Assembly: GCA_024180945.1 (NCBI GenBank) | Contig: JAKSGN010000003.1 | Coordinates: 3,348,001-3,412,000 of the forward strand | Length of the DNA: 64,000 nucleotides | Origin: Macrophomina tecta | Lineage: Eukaryota > Ascomycota > Dothideomycetes > Botryosphaeriales > Botryosphaeriaceae | Direction: 5' to 3' | Part shown: positions 31,119 through 43,072 of the stretch, piece by piece | How positions within the stretch are numbered: position 1 is the first letter of the stretch | How the letters are laid out: the number at the start of each line of letters is the position of its first letter | The notes under the pieces: generated by a model | What the model was told of the DNA's origin: nothing | Databases searched by the model: none | The model's input: only the letters and a program-made list of their open reading frames with translations | Position numbers and translations under genes: made by a program

Positions 31119-33140
31119 CTACTTATCCCCAAAAAGATCCTTCTCCACCATCGCCCTGCAAATTGGGTGATAAAAGTCCTTGTTAGTTTCAAACGTGTTC
31201 TTCGCCAGCTCGAAATCCGCCTCTTTCAAGCCTCTGTACAGCGGCCTAACGAACTTCATCCTCCCCACGACCGCCAGCAGCTCGGCTGTCGGCTGGTACA
31301 CGCTGACCGTCCTGCTCTTCAGGCCAATGACGAAGAAGCGCGACACAATCTCAACGTTCTTGCTGCTGGCGAAGCGGTAGTTTTGGCCCATCAGCTCGAC
31401 GAGCTCGCTCTTGAGCGGCGCGTCCCACGTCTGTATCTTTTCGAGGAAGACGACGACCTGATTGCCGGTCCAGGAGGCAATATCGTCGGACGTGGGCTTG
31501 AAGTTGGACGAGTCGCCGGTGTTCGCCGCGTACCAGCGGTCGGCGAGCTCGTAGCACACCTTTACGAGCGAGTCGTCGAAGTCGGGCTTGGGCGGGTAAC
31601 CTGGGGCGTAGAACCACGTGTCCCAGTCGAGGTCGGTGAGCTTCTTGCTAGCGTCCTTATCGTCGGCGAAGAAGTCGAGCAGCGTAGCTTTAAAGTCGTA
31701 CGAGTCGAGCGACTTGAACTTGTACTTGTTGAAATAGTGCGGGATGAACTTATCCCACTTGTCCTTGCCCACCAGCTTCTCGAGGTAGTAGAGGAAGTTG
31801 AAGCCCTTCTCGTAAGGGACAGAGGAAAAGGCGTCGTCGGGGTCCTTGCCTTTCAGGTCAACGACCAACTTAGTGTACTCATGGTCCGTTCCGAACCTCT
31901 CGACAGAATCTTGCAGAGCTTTCCAGCCAATGATGGCGGAGAAGTCGCGGTGGGGTTCGCCATGAATAGCAGCCTGGATCCTGCGCTCGATGTAAGTGGT
32001 CCAGCCCTCATTCAGCCAGAAATGCTCCCAGCTGGCGTTGCTCACGAGGTTACCACTCCAGCTGTGGGCAAGCTCGTGGGCAATGACATCGATGTTTTGC
32101 TTATCCCCACTGATGATAGTGGGGGTCGCGAAGGTGTAGATGGGGTTCTCCATGCCTCCGTAGGGGAAGCTGTTGGGAAGGACCAGGACGTTGTAAGTAG
32201 TCCAGGCGTACTCATAGACGATCTTCTCAGCAGCCTCGAGGAACTTCTCCATGTCATTCTCTAGCTCCCACTTGCACGAGATCAATTCTTCGGGGCCGGT
32301 CCAGATGGTGCTGCGGGGGCCAATGGAAGCACTGGCGAGGTCACCCGAAGCTAGGGCAAACAAATAGCTGGGGATCGGAATCTGCTGCTTGAATGTGTAG
32401 AGGAGAGTACCGGCGGCGCCTTCCTTTCCTGCCTTGAATTCCTTTGCGCCGGTAGGTAGACCACTGGCAAGGACTGGGAGTGGAGAGCGGATGTTGAAGT
32501 CGATAGTGGACTTGACGTCGGGGGTATCCTGGCAAGGAAAGACGGACCTGGCGTGGATAGCTTGGCACTGGGAGAACATGTAAGGGTGCTTCTTATTCGA
32601 AGTCTGGGCAGGCGTCATCCATTGCAGGGCAGTGCACTGCTCTGTGGTACTGAGGGAGATGTCGATAGCAATCTGCTTGTCCTTCTCGATGCCCTTCCCG
32701 AGCTTGATGGAGAGCGGGCTGCCATACGGTTCGAAGCGGTCGCCGAGATTCCACTTGGCAGCTTCGCCGTCGACCTTGACATCCTTGACATCGAGATAGC
32801 TGTGTCAAGTCAGCATTTTGGTAGATTGGTACATACGATGGAGATCAGCGAACCTAGTATCCAGCACAATCTCATCCGTCTCCTTCTCCGTCAAGCTCTT
32901 CAACAGCAACACCACATTGCCCCAAAGCCTCTTCTTGGCAAAGTCAATCTCCAAATTTGCCGTCGTGTGCGTCGTCACGAAGTTGTGGTAGTTACTCAGC
33001 GTGTTCGGATCCCTCGGCGTCTTGACCTCCAGCGCCTGCGTGGGTGTGTAGCGCGTAACCATGGTGCGGGATTGCTGGCGAAAGATCAGAGAAGTTACTG
33101 AGCGGGGTACTTGTGGCAAGTATGGCCGCAGACGGTTCAT
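31119..33140 (-). CDS. Leukotriene-A4 hydrolase / M1 aminopeptidase
   Basis: Two exons: 32854-33140 and 31119-32799, with a 54-bp intron that starts GTTCGC and restores VLDT|SYLDVKDVKVDG, giving 655 aa. M1 metallopeptidase motifs are complete: GGMEN at 310-314, the zinc motif HELAH at 337-341, and the third zinc ligand in LNEGWTTYIE (E360). The C-terminal helical LTA4-hydrolase domain is present to the end. In yeasts and fungi this bifunctional enzyme works mainly as a cytosolic/nuclear aminopeptidase with epoxide-hydrolase activity. Two in-frame starts stand out: the first Met adds 26 Arg-rich, acid-free residues that look like a mitochondrial presequence, while the second (MVTRYTPTQ) matches the usual cytosolic start. 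Confidence 0.95.
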
Positions 33141-33964
33141 CGACGGCGGCGATGGATGGGTGGGTGGTAAGGAAGGAATGAGGTGGTGGTGACGGGGCCC
33201 GAGGTGGGACGAGTTGTCATTGGCGGGACGCGCCGGGCGGTGGAGCGATTAAGCCACGCCTTAGTCAGAATTAGGAATGTGGGAGGCACGAAGCTTGTGT
33301 GCACGTTTCTTCTGATGTAACACTGCGCGGAGCGGAGCATCGCGAGATGAAAGAGAAGAAATTTTTCATGACACGCGGAGAGAATGTACGGTGACACAGT
33401 TGCAAAGGAGCAGTATTTCAAGGTTGTGTACGTGCTCAGCTCGACAGTGGAGCTTACAGTCGCTGCGATAGAAGCATCCTGTACAAAAAAAGATCACTTA
33501 TTTTCTTCCACTCCATTTCTCCGCACTATGCTACAAGCACATCGCGCCGAAGCCTCGAGGTCCGCCGAAAGCGTGGGAGTCGGCCACGTTTCCCCCTGCC
33601 CAATACCCCCTTCCCTTTCCATATCTACTATCCATTTCCACGCAATGCTACCTTATAGTGAGAAGGGTAAAGGAAAGAAACCAAGACTGCCAGTTCAATT
33701 GGTGTATTTTCGTCACTGTCGTTGAGTCACTTCTCTTTGCACCGATTAATGCCTTCGTCAGATGCGTCCCCGGAATTCCTCTCTGAAGACACCGATCTTC
33801 CAAAATGCGCGAACAATGAAGGTGTAGGCAAGACGTCCTATGCGCTCTGGAGTAGCGTGTTGGGTTTGTGCGCGGCTGGCCGACCAAAGCTAACCAATCG
33901 TACTTCGTGCGCCTACCGTAGGTGGAGAACGGTCGACGTTGAGAGTTACGACTGTCGCGAGGGT
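33141..33964. other. Intergenic, no supported gene
   Basis: It contains the promoter of the leftward LTA4-hydrolase gene (near 33141-33500) and the 3' UTR of the Yrb2-like gene. No coding signal seen. Confidence 0.5.
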
Positions 33965-35812
33965 TTACATGTCCTTCTGAATGGCCGTGACCTTTTCCCA
34001 GAGAGCCTCTGCATTCTGCTGCTTCATCTGTAGTATGTTCAGTGCGGTTTCTAGACGCCAGTTCCAGGAATTCCTTCTTACCTTCAGTTGCAGCATCTCA
34101 AGCTCGTTGCCATCGATAGTGCCCATGAAAAGAATGAGACCGCTAGTCGGCTTGTCGCCCTTGACGTCGCCAACCTTGAGCTCCTTCTGAATGGGCGAGT
34201 TCAAGACAACGCGGTGCGAACCATCAGCACGCATGACGAAACGCGCCTTTTTGGGAGCCTTCATTTCAATTTCCTCCGGGGTCTGCTTCTGCACATTGAC
34301 CTTGAGGTTTCCGAGACCACGCTCCTTCCACTCCTTCTTCGACTCCGACACCTTGACGAAGTTGTAGAGCTTAGCCCGGCAGACGAAAATCACCTCCTCG
34401 TTTTCTTCGCCAGTCTCGACTGTTATTGAAGTGTTAGACCCGTTGGGAAGACCGTCAGCTGTTGACATACCATCCTGCTCGTAGAATCTTTCATCCTTCT
34501 TATCCTCCTCATTGGTAGGGCTGAGAACCTTGTCCTCATCATTGGCGTCGTCACCAGAACCCTCCTCTTCGTCTTTGTCATCTTTTGGCGCGCCAAAGGG
34601 CTTCGCAGGCTTATCGCTCAAGCCAGTAATCTTGGGACCGCTTCCTCCACCAAAGCCGGTAAGCTTCGCACCGCTGCCGAAGCCCCCTCCGAAACTTCCG
34701 CCAAGAGAACCGAATCCAGAGCTTGCAGCAGCGAACGGAGACTTACTCTCCGAAGGAGACGACAGACCACCGAACGCAGAAGGGGTACTGGTGGATATGC
34801 CGGTGATGGAGGGCTTCGCAGTGGCTGTAGCAGATCCAAACGGGCTAGAAGCGGGCTTCGAGGCTGCAGCTAGGGAACCGAACCCAGACGTCGAAGAACT
34901 GGCCAGAGCACCGAAACCAGAGGCCTTGAAAGCACTATCAGAGGTTTGAGGTTGAGAGGCAGTGGGGGTAGGAGATTTGCTAGCAGCTAGCGCGGCGAAG
35001 GGGGAAGTCGCAGAAGTGTTGGCAAAACCGCTCCCCTGTGGTATCTTGAATCAATTAGTATCAGCTGTGTAAGGATGGTATACAACTGCACCTACCTTGG
35101 TTCCGGTGGGCTTCGCTTCGTCGACCTTTTCGTTCTGCGGCTCAGGGCTGTTGCTATCTCGGTGACGTTTCGTCTTGGGCTCGTCAGCAGACTTCTTGTC
35201 AGCAGCACCCTGCTCCGTCTCCGTGGTCTCTTTGATCTCGGCAGATGGCTTGTCATCCTCGTCTTCAAACTCCTCGCGATTCCTTTTACCCTTAGGGCTC
35301 AGCATACCCCTGCGTGTACGCTCAGCAGAGCTTGAAGGAGTAACAGAACGCTCCTTAATAGTGCCATTTTCATCGATAGTCTCCTTCTCGCCAGATGTTT
35401 TCCGTTTGGTTACTATGGGCTCGATATTGGAAGCAGGGCCCCTGGAGCGCTTTCTACCTTGCTTCTCCACGGTGGCGCTGTGGCCCTCATCACCAGTCAT
35501 GACCTCGAAGCTTCTCTTCTTCTTTAGGCGACCCCGCGGTTCCTCAGTAGTCTCATTGTTCTCCGCAGGTCCCTTGGATGTATCGGAAGCGCCAGACATT
35601 TCGTGGTCGTCGTCGGAGAGAACTTGACCAGCGCCAATTTTTGTCTGTTTCAGCTTTTCGCGAACAGGACGCTCGGCACCTTCGGTATCGCTGGCCTGGC
35701 CCAGACTTTTCAACGATCCAGATGATGCAACTCTGTCGGCAGCAGTGATTTCGGGAGCTGTATTTTCCAACGACGTCACCTCAGAATCCGGAACTTGCTC
35801 AGAGCGAGCCAT
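33965..35812 (-). CDS. Ran-binding FG-repeat nuclear export cofactor (Yrb2/RanBP3-like)
   Basis: Four exons: 35096-35812, 34471-35044, 34082-34419 and 33965-34027, with introns of 51, 51 and 54 bp, giving 563 aa. The start at 35812 (MARSEQVPDS) follows a long GC-rich leader. Residues 1-240 are charged, with several basic NLS-like clusters (RLKKKRSFE, KQGRKRSRG, PKTKRHRDS). The middle starts IPQGSGFANTSATSPFAAL and carries scattered FG motifs (SGFGAL, SGFGSL, GSFGGGFG, TGFGGG, KPFGAP). From about 431 there is a Ran-binding domain (EEVIFVCRAKLYNF, KEWKERGLGNLKV, RFVMRADGSHRVVLNSPIQ). This order is that of Yrb2/RanBP3, which assists Crm1 export, rather than cytosolic RanBP1. The last exon, MKQQNAEALWEKV, closes the domain helix. 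Confidence 0.88.
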
Positions 35813-37139
35813 CCTAAATACTGGCGGCGAGATAGCTGTGAATGGCGTATAGCCCAAAGATCTTGAGCTGTTGTATCCAAAATGACGGCGCGGACGTGGG
35901 TGTGCGCGAATCGGCGATGAGGATGTGGGAGGGGTGGTCGGCCCACTGTTCGGTGCGGCGGGCGATGCGGCGGAAAAGGCGCAGGCAGCGTGTGGCCCTG
36001 GCTGGAGGTGAAAGCTTGTGTCAGTTGACGGGGTGAGCTGGACAGTGGGAAAAGACAACCGACCTAGCGACGGCAATGGAAGCGATAAGATCTGCAAGCT
36101 ATGTGGGGATACCGGTTGGTGCCGCCCGACGAAGTCGAAGACAAGCGAAGAGTCAGATCAAAGGCGACGCAGGGTCCGAGACACGTTGTGGACCTTGGTG
36201 AATCAAGAATACGGCCGTGTGTAGGTTTGGGTGAGGTTGTCGGCGGGCAAGCTGGGGCGCAATGACGCACAGCGGGTGGGTGGCGGGAAGGCGGTGGTCG
36301 CAGGATGGGCCGAGGCGCGCTGAGCGTCCGGAGCGCGACGAAGTCGGACAGGCGGCCCAGGCGCTGGGTGGAGGGTGAGGATGTGTCGAGGGCGAGTGAT
36401 GGTGTTTGGCGGCGGTGCAGCTCAGTGGGGTCCTCGTTCCATGGCCCAGAGCAAAGGCGGCGGCTTGTTTCCGAGGGAATGGCCGACCCGCACGCCTCGA
36501 GTCTCCAACAAGCTCAACTGCCGCCCGACTGCACCACGATATTCTCCGACAAAACAAGCTCGTGTTACTGGCGCCAACGCATGTGTCTGCAGCTCCAGAT
36601 TGGCCCACCAACGCCGGCCTATTGCAAACCCCGAAGCTCCACGGTATCATGATTGAGGAATCACCCAGACATACGGGATCCCACACCTTTGATACACACG
36701 GGTGCGGGCCTAATGGTATTATATCTACCGAAAAGCTGGAGAGCACGATGCCTATCTCATGGAGACATATGGGAAGGTAGGGAGGAAGGAATTGTATTCT
36801 TCCATAATTAAGTGGCGACAGCTGTGGTACCAGTGAAGGATTGAGGTGCCACGTGTTGCGGCTGCTGAGGCACACGGAATACGCCAACAGCAAGGCCACT
36901 CATTCCAGATGTTCATTAAGATTGATGCAACTTGTTGAAGGTTCACGGAACCCTGGATTCAGGCTTCGTATGTCCGTGAAAAAGTGCGTGCTTCAATCAA
37001 AATCTCGCCATATATAAAGCAGCTTAGAGTCTATTTATGGATATCCAAATTCAGCAAAACATCAAGTCGGTAAGCGATATCTGCACTCGGCAGTTCCAGG
37101 TTACAGTAAACTTGGCCGTCACAATGTCCGGACTTGCGG

Positions 37140-37174
<35 letters not shown>

Positions 37175-37809
37175 GGCCCATACGTGGGCACTCAACCCGT
37201 GGAACCTCGAGTTGACAAGAACGGTAATACTTGCCACGAAGAACTGGCACATGGACCGAGACAGCGCTCGCCACTGGCAACAAGTCCCTGCTCACCCCAC
37301 TGGATGAAACCTGCCGGGAGGTAGCAACCTCAAGCAGGAACCTGTAACTGGCGGGAACTTCGAGGTCGAAGAGCAGTGAGAGGAGGTTTTCAGGGACTTG
37401 GGATAATCTAGGTGATATTCTACGATTACGAAGCAGAAACCCGTTCATGGACTTCTATAGCATAGGTCACGTTATTAACCACAAATCGAACTTTTCTCTT
37501 AGTTTGGACAATGCTTATGAGAGTCATAATTTTGAGCCGACTCCCATGGATGACTACGAGTAATGTCCCTGTCGGAGTATGGCCAACGCAACGAAAAGCA
37601 CTACATGAAGTATTGCATTTTCAGCAAAAGAGTTGTGGCGCCGTTGCTAAAACATACCATGCGCGATCGCTGCCAGATTCCCTCTGCAATAGTATTTTTT
37701 TTTTTTTGTCAAATCTGAAAGCATCCCCCAGAGCCCTGCTCGGATTTCGCCATTGGGTATTCATAAGACACAGTGCTGAATAAATATGCAAAACGCCATC
37801 CGCCCCAGT
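35813..37809. other. Intergenic, no supported gene
   Basis: The right-hand promoter side of the Yrb2-like gene is GC-rich to about 36650, with several overlapping ORFs that share no domain. A 29-A run lies at 37143-37171 and a shorter T run near 37696. A 248-codon minus ORF at 36153-36899 has no coding character. Confidence 0.5.
37143..37171. repeat. Poly(A) tract of 29 bases
   Basis: An uninterrupted A29 followed by GGGGGCCC. It may mark the end of an old retroposed sequence, but no flanking target duplication or coding relic was found next to it. Confidence 0.9.
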
Positions 37810-38802
37810 CTAGCTAATGAAGCACAAGCAGCCCAAGCTCACATAGAAGACGAACAACGGGTAAACGGCAATCCCGACCCTGTTGCGCACCACTCCAGAG
37901 CCGCCGAGAATGCTGATGCCCGCCGCGAGAGACCAGGCGACGAGAGCAATGTAAACGGGTATGCGGATGATGGTGTGGACGCCGAATGCGCTAAGGATGG
38001 AGGCGATGACGAGCGGAAACAGCGTGTAGCCAATGATGCATACGGACTGCAGGAAAGAACTGCTTTGTTGTCAGACAGAGTGCAAAACAAGGGCACTGCG
38101 AAACTCACATGCTACCACCCAGAAGCTTGATCTGCAGCGTTACCATGGCTTCTCCAATCCATACCATAGCAAAGACGCCCGAGAAGACAAGCGACTTCTG
38201 CTCATCGCGAGCTGGGCGCGAAAGGAAGAAACTAAGGAGCAGACAGAATATCAAGGGACCCCACAGATCCCAATTGCGCAAACCTTCGCTCATGCTGCCG
38301 TGGAGCACGGCGTCGGCGTCGGGCCAGCGGCCAACCAGGTTCGTCAAGCCACCTGCGGAGCCAGCTTCTCCGCGCTCTTCGGCGCCCATGCCGCCACCGC
38401 GCTGAAGCATGCCACCAAGCAGGTACTTCGGCCATAGCACCTGGCGCATCTTCTCCCATATTGCCAGCAGGTCTCTTGACAACGTCTCCCAGACTGTTTC
38501 ATCGATGGTATTGGTGGGCGCACGGCGGTCCTCGCCGGGGATGGTGGAGGTCAGGTAGTTCTGGGCATCGCGACTGCTGGAGCCCTGGGACTGGATGTTT
38601 CCAGTGAGGGGGGCACGGTCGGAGGTAGGCTGGAGAGGGTCGTCGAGGTCGTCGAGCGTGGCTGTTGGCGCGTTCAGAGAGCAATCTGGAGCATGGATTA
38701 TTCTGGCAGCCTACCGTCATCGGGATCTATCATGTGGTCGCGCTCTATGGCGTCATTGTCGTAGGGGTTGCTCGACTGGGCGGTGGGCATCATTCCGGCC
38801 AT
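37810..38802 (-). CDS. Yip1-domain Golgi membrane protein (Yip4/YIPF6-like)
   Basis: Three exons: 38715-38802, 38109-38661 and 37810-38062, with introns of 53 and 46 bp, giving 297 aa. The cytosolic N-terminus ends in TIDETVWETLSRDLLAIWEK, followed by MRQVLWPKYLLGG. A Gly/Arg-rich insert precedes the Yip1 domain. Five membrane segments follow: LWGPLIFCLLLSFFLS, LVFSGVFAMVWIGEAMVTL, FLQSVCIIGYTLFPLVIA, IPVYIALVAWSLAAGISIL and VGIAVYPLFVFYVSLGCLCF. The second intron joins LLGGS|ISSFLQSVCIIGYTLFP, the signature of the YIPF6/Yip4 branch. These proteins bind Ypt/Rab GTPases and act in ER-Golgi transport. The gene is divergent from GAL7, with 620 bp between start codons. Confidence 0.9.
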
Positions 38803-39272
38803 GGTTAGGGGAGGCTGTTTGCAGAGCAGGGAGACGAGGTTGTGGGAGCAGGAAGCGCAACGCGTCACCTGAAGCTACGTTTCGACAAGCTGGAGCTCAC
38901 AGCCTCCAACGGCAGCAAGGGCCAGCGCTCGCGCTTGGCTCGGCCGGCCTGCCGTCTGAAACGCCGACCGCCCAGCAGCCGCGAGCCCCTCCATGCATCC
39001 CGCACGTCATCCCCCTCAACCGCTGCCCCAAACCACACTACCCCGCAATCCACGATTGATGTCCACGAAATGTGAGTGCTTGCTGAGCTCGGTCGACGCT
39101 GCTGCCGATTTCTCCGCTGAATGGCATTTTCCCTCCTTCTCTACCCTCTCCGCATAATCTCGCGCCGCTCCGCAATCATGCCCACCGGGGTTGGCCGATC
39201 ACGCGGTGGATGCGGCTTTTCAATGCAACCGTAGCGATTCTCCAACGCCTCACCCCCATCCACCTCCGGCGC

Positions 39273-39278
39273 TATAAA
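39273..39278 (+). promoter_or_regulatory. TATA box of the GAL7-like gene
   Basis: TATAAA lies 145-150 bp upstream of the ATG at 39423, followed by a pyrimidine-rich leader (39310-39360). The spacing suits a TATA-dependent, regulated fungal promoter. Confidence 0.5.
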
Positions 39279-39422
39279 ATCAAGTTCCCCGTGTGCTCGC
39301 TTACGGTTTAAATTGCTCCTCGTCGTCCGTCTTTCCTTTTGTTGTTCTCTCTTCCTAACATTTCCCATCCTGCCCAAACACCATTGACCACCTCTAGCGC
39401 ATATTTGGAAACCACCTCCGCA

Positions 39423-40687
<1,265 letters not shown>

Positions 40688-40951
40688 GAATGAAATGAGT
40701 ATATAAAAGTGCAGAGAATGGTTTCACAATTAATGAAATGTTCATCCTTAAACGTGATTCCTACGGACTATCTCAGCCGCGGCGTTGTATATAACTGCTC
40801 TTCATAGATTAGAATGTAACACCGCGCTCATATCCACATTCATACCGATGGCCAGCCGCAAGCAACCATGCCGCTTTGTGCCGCCGGGTGGCGCACTCCT
40901 CCCAATGCATCTCAAGCCTCTCGCACTCTGCCAAAAACTCTCAGCTACACC

Positions 40952-40954
<3 letters not shown>

Positions 40955-40998
<44 letters not shown>
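40955..40998. repeat. (CT)n microsatellite
   Basis: 44 bp of uninterrupted CT/TC repeat, 19 bp beyond the stop codon of the ERG28 gene, so it lies in that gene's 3' UTR (as a GA tract in the mRNA). Confidence 0.95.
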
Positions 40999-41000
<2 letters not shown>

Positions 41001-41017
41001 CCTCTCTCTTCCCCCGT

Positions 41018-41586
41018 TCATTTCACATAAAACCCATACTGCAACGCCATCCACACCGTCGTCCCGATGCTCACAAACACCGGGCCCGCCAGCCCCTTCC
41101 CCCAGCTCGTCGTCCCAAACACGAACCACTCGCTTCCAAAGTGCCACATGGCGACCAGGTTGGTCAGCATCGCCAGCTGGTACACCTGCGCGTTGTCTGG
41201 GTGGTAGGCGGCGTAGAGGCGCACGATTCCTTGCAGCAGCGTCCAGGTGCCGAAGGTGCGCGAGTGGAGGGGCGTCGTCTCGGATGGGTGCGTGTAGCCC
41301 GGTGGCGGCTTGACGCGCGGGTCGGGCGAGAGGTAGACTTGCGAGGTGAAGTGCAGGGTGCGGTAGGCTTGGAGGATGTTGCCGACGGCGGTGACGCCGA
41401 CCTAGGGGTGGGGTGTTGGCTTGGGGCTCTTCGACAGGCGATTTTTAATATCATTGGAAGGTCATGGCTGGAGGGATGGGGAATTGTGGGAGAATTGGTC
41501 GGTGTGGGAGAAATGGTACGCACCAGGAAGAGCCACTTGGGGAGGAGACCCTCATGTTGAGGGAGGATGGCTGTTAGAGGAGACAT
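41018..41586 (-). CDS. ERG28: Ergosterol biosynthesis scaffold protein Erg28
   Basis: Two exons: 41524-41586 and 41018-41401. The intron of 122 bp starts GTGCGT and ends CCTAG. The product is 148 aa. Erg28 is an ER membrane protein that tethers the C-4 demethylation complex (Erg25, Erg26, Erg27) and Erg6. Family marks: WLFLVGVTAVGNILQAYRTL across the intron, a loop with YTHPSETTPLHSRTFGTWTL, then RLYAAYHPDNAQVYQLAMLT and WHFGSEWFVFGT. Four hydrophobic segments are visible. The protein ends FYVK. It shares a 419-bp intergenic region with the divergent 3-ketoacyl-CoA reductase gene. Confidence 0.95.
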
Positions 41587-42005
41587 CGGTACTCGAGTAG
41601 CTTAAGAGCTGAGGGATTCTTTGAACGCTGGTGTCGAGGAGGGGAGGAGAGGGGAAGAAGTTGGAGGTGGGATCAGACAGTTGAGCGATGGATGGTAAGA
41701 GGATGGTCCAAGCTCCGCAGGATGGAGGCCAAGAGCCATGGCACTGGAAGACAGCCGCTGCGCCACCAGTCAGCCGAAGATAGAAAAGGCTGGAGACACT
41801 GAGTCTAGGAGCTCTATCTGGCCTTGATCCGACTCCAGAGCCCTGACTCAACATCAATTGGCGGGAGTGTTAAGCTGACGGTAAGCTGAGCTCGCGTGGC
41901 CGACTGGGTCCCTGCTCCGAGCCAAAAAGTTCCCCCAACACCTCGAGCGCTTCTCCTCCGCCCTCCTCCGCTCTGCCCTCCCCACCACCACACCTACATT
42001 CCAAG
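41587..42005. promoter_or_regulatory. Bidirectional promoter between ERG28 and IFA38
   Basis: 419 bp between the start codons of two ER lipid-synthesis genes. Pyrimidine-rich runs lie near each start. I looked for a sterol-response-like TCAnnCCAC element and did not see a convincing one. Confidence 0.5.
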
Positions 42006-43072
42006 ATGGACGCCCTCTCCAACGTCCCTCAGCCCGTCGTCCTTGGCCTCGCCGCCATTGGCACCGCCTGGGCTGCCGTCAAGATCGGCAGCCTGGTGCG
42101 CGTTCTGCTCAGCTTGTTCATCCTGCCCGGCACCTCGGTAAGACACCCTCCCACCTCAACACCACGCCTCCCCCCGGAACCGCACCCCGCTGACTCAATG
42201 CCTCCTTGCAGCTCTCCAAGTTCGGCCCCAAGGGCTCCTGGGCTATCGTGACCGGCGCGAGCGACGGCATTGGCAAGGAATACGCTCTCGCCCTCGCCAA
42301 GCGCGGCTTCAACATCGTCCTCGTCTCGCGCACCCTCTCGAAACTCGAGTCGCTCGCCTCGGATATCAGCGCCAAAAACCCAGGCGTCCAGACGCGCGTG
42401 CTGGCCATGGACTTCGCCGCGAACAAGGACGCCGACTACGACGCGCTGGCTGCGCTCATCGCCGACCTCGACGTCTCCATCCTGATCAACAACGTCGGCC
42501 TGAGCCACAGCATCCCCGTGCCCTTCGTCCTGACCCCCTTCGCGGAGATGCGCGACATCATCACCATCAACTGCCTTGGCACCCTGCGCGTCACCCAGCT
42601 CGTCGCGCCCAAGCTGGTGTCTCGCAAGAAGGGCCTCGTCCTGACCATGGCCTCGTTCGGCGGCATCATGCCCACTCCGCTGCTGGCCACCTACAGCGGC
42701 AGCAAGGCCTTCCTGCAGCAGTGGTCCACCGCGCTCGGCGGCGAGCTCGCGCCGCATGGCGTCACCGTGCAGCTCGTGCAGTCGTACCTCGTCACGTCGG
42801 CCATGAGCAAGATCAGGCGCGCCTCGGCTATGATTCCTACGCCCAAGGCTTTCGTGGCAGCGGCGCTGGGCAAGATTGGGAGGAGTGGCGGCTCGCAGGG
42901 CATTGCGTATACTTCGACTCCGTACTGGAGTCATGGCTTGATGCACTGGGGCATTGCGACAGTGGCGGGCACGATGAACTCGTTTGTGTTGAAGATCAAC
43001 AAGGATATGCACGAGGGTATCAGGAAGAGGGCACTTAGGAAGGCTGAGAGGGAGGGAAAGAAGGTGGCTTAG
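42006..43072 (+). CDS. IFA38: Very-long-chain 3-ketoacyl-CoA reductase
   Basis: Two exons: 42006-42137 and 42212-43072, with a 74-bp intron, giving 330 aa. It performs the second step of microsomal fatty-acid elongation, reducing 3-ketoacyl-CoA with NADPH. It has an N-terminal membrane segment ([20 protein letters not shown], then [14 protein letters not shown]), the Rossmann motif TGASDGIG at 58-65, the NNVG element, catalytic S192 and the Y205-x3-K209 pair in ATYSGSKAF. The protein ends EGKKVA; KKVA fits the KKxx di-lysine ER retrieval signal. Length and order match fungal KAR (Ifa38) proteins. Confidence 0.95.

Noticed and set aside
31167..32264. 365-codon plus-strand ORF opposite the LTA4 hydrolase
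   Set aside because: Antisense shadow; the minus strand encodes a complete M1 peptidase with all zinc ligands.
37143..37171. A29 tract considered as the tail of a LINE or processed pseudogene
   Set aside because: No coding relic or target-site duplication recognised next to it.
42029..43012. 327-codon minus-strand ORF opposite IFA38
   Set aside because: Antisense shadow; the plus strand has the full short-chain dehydrogenase motifs.
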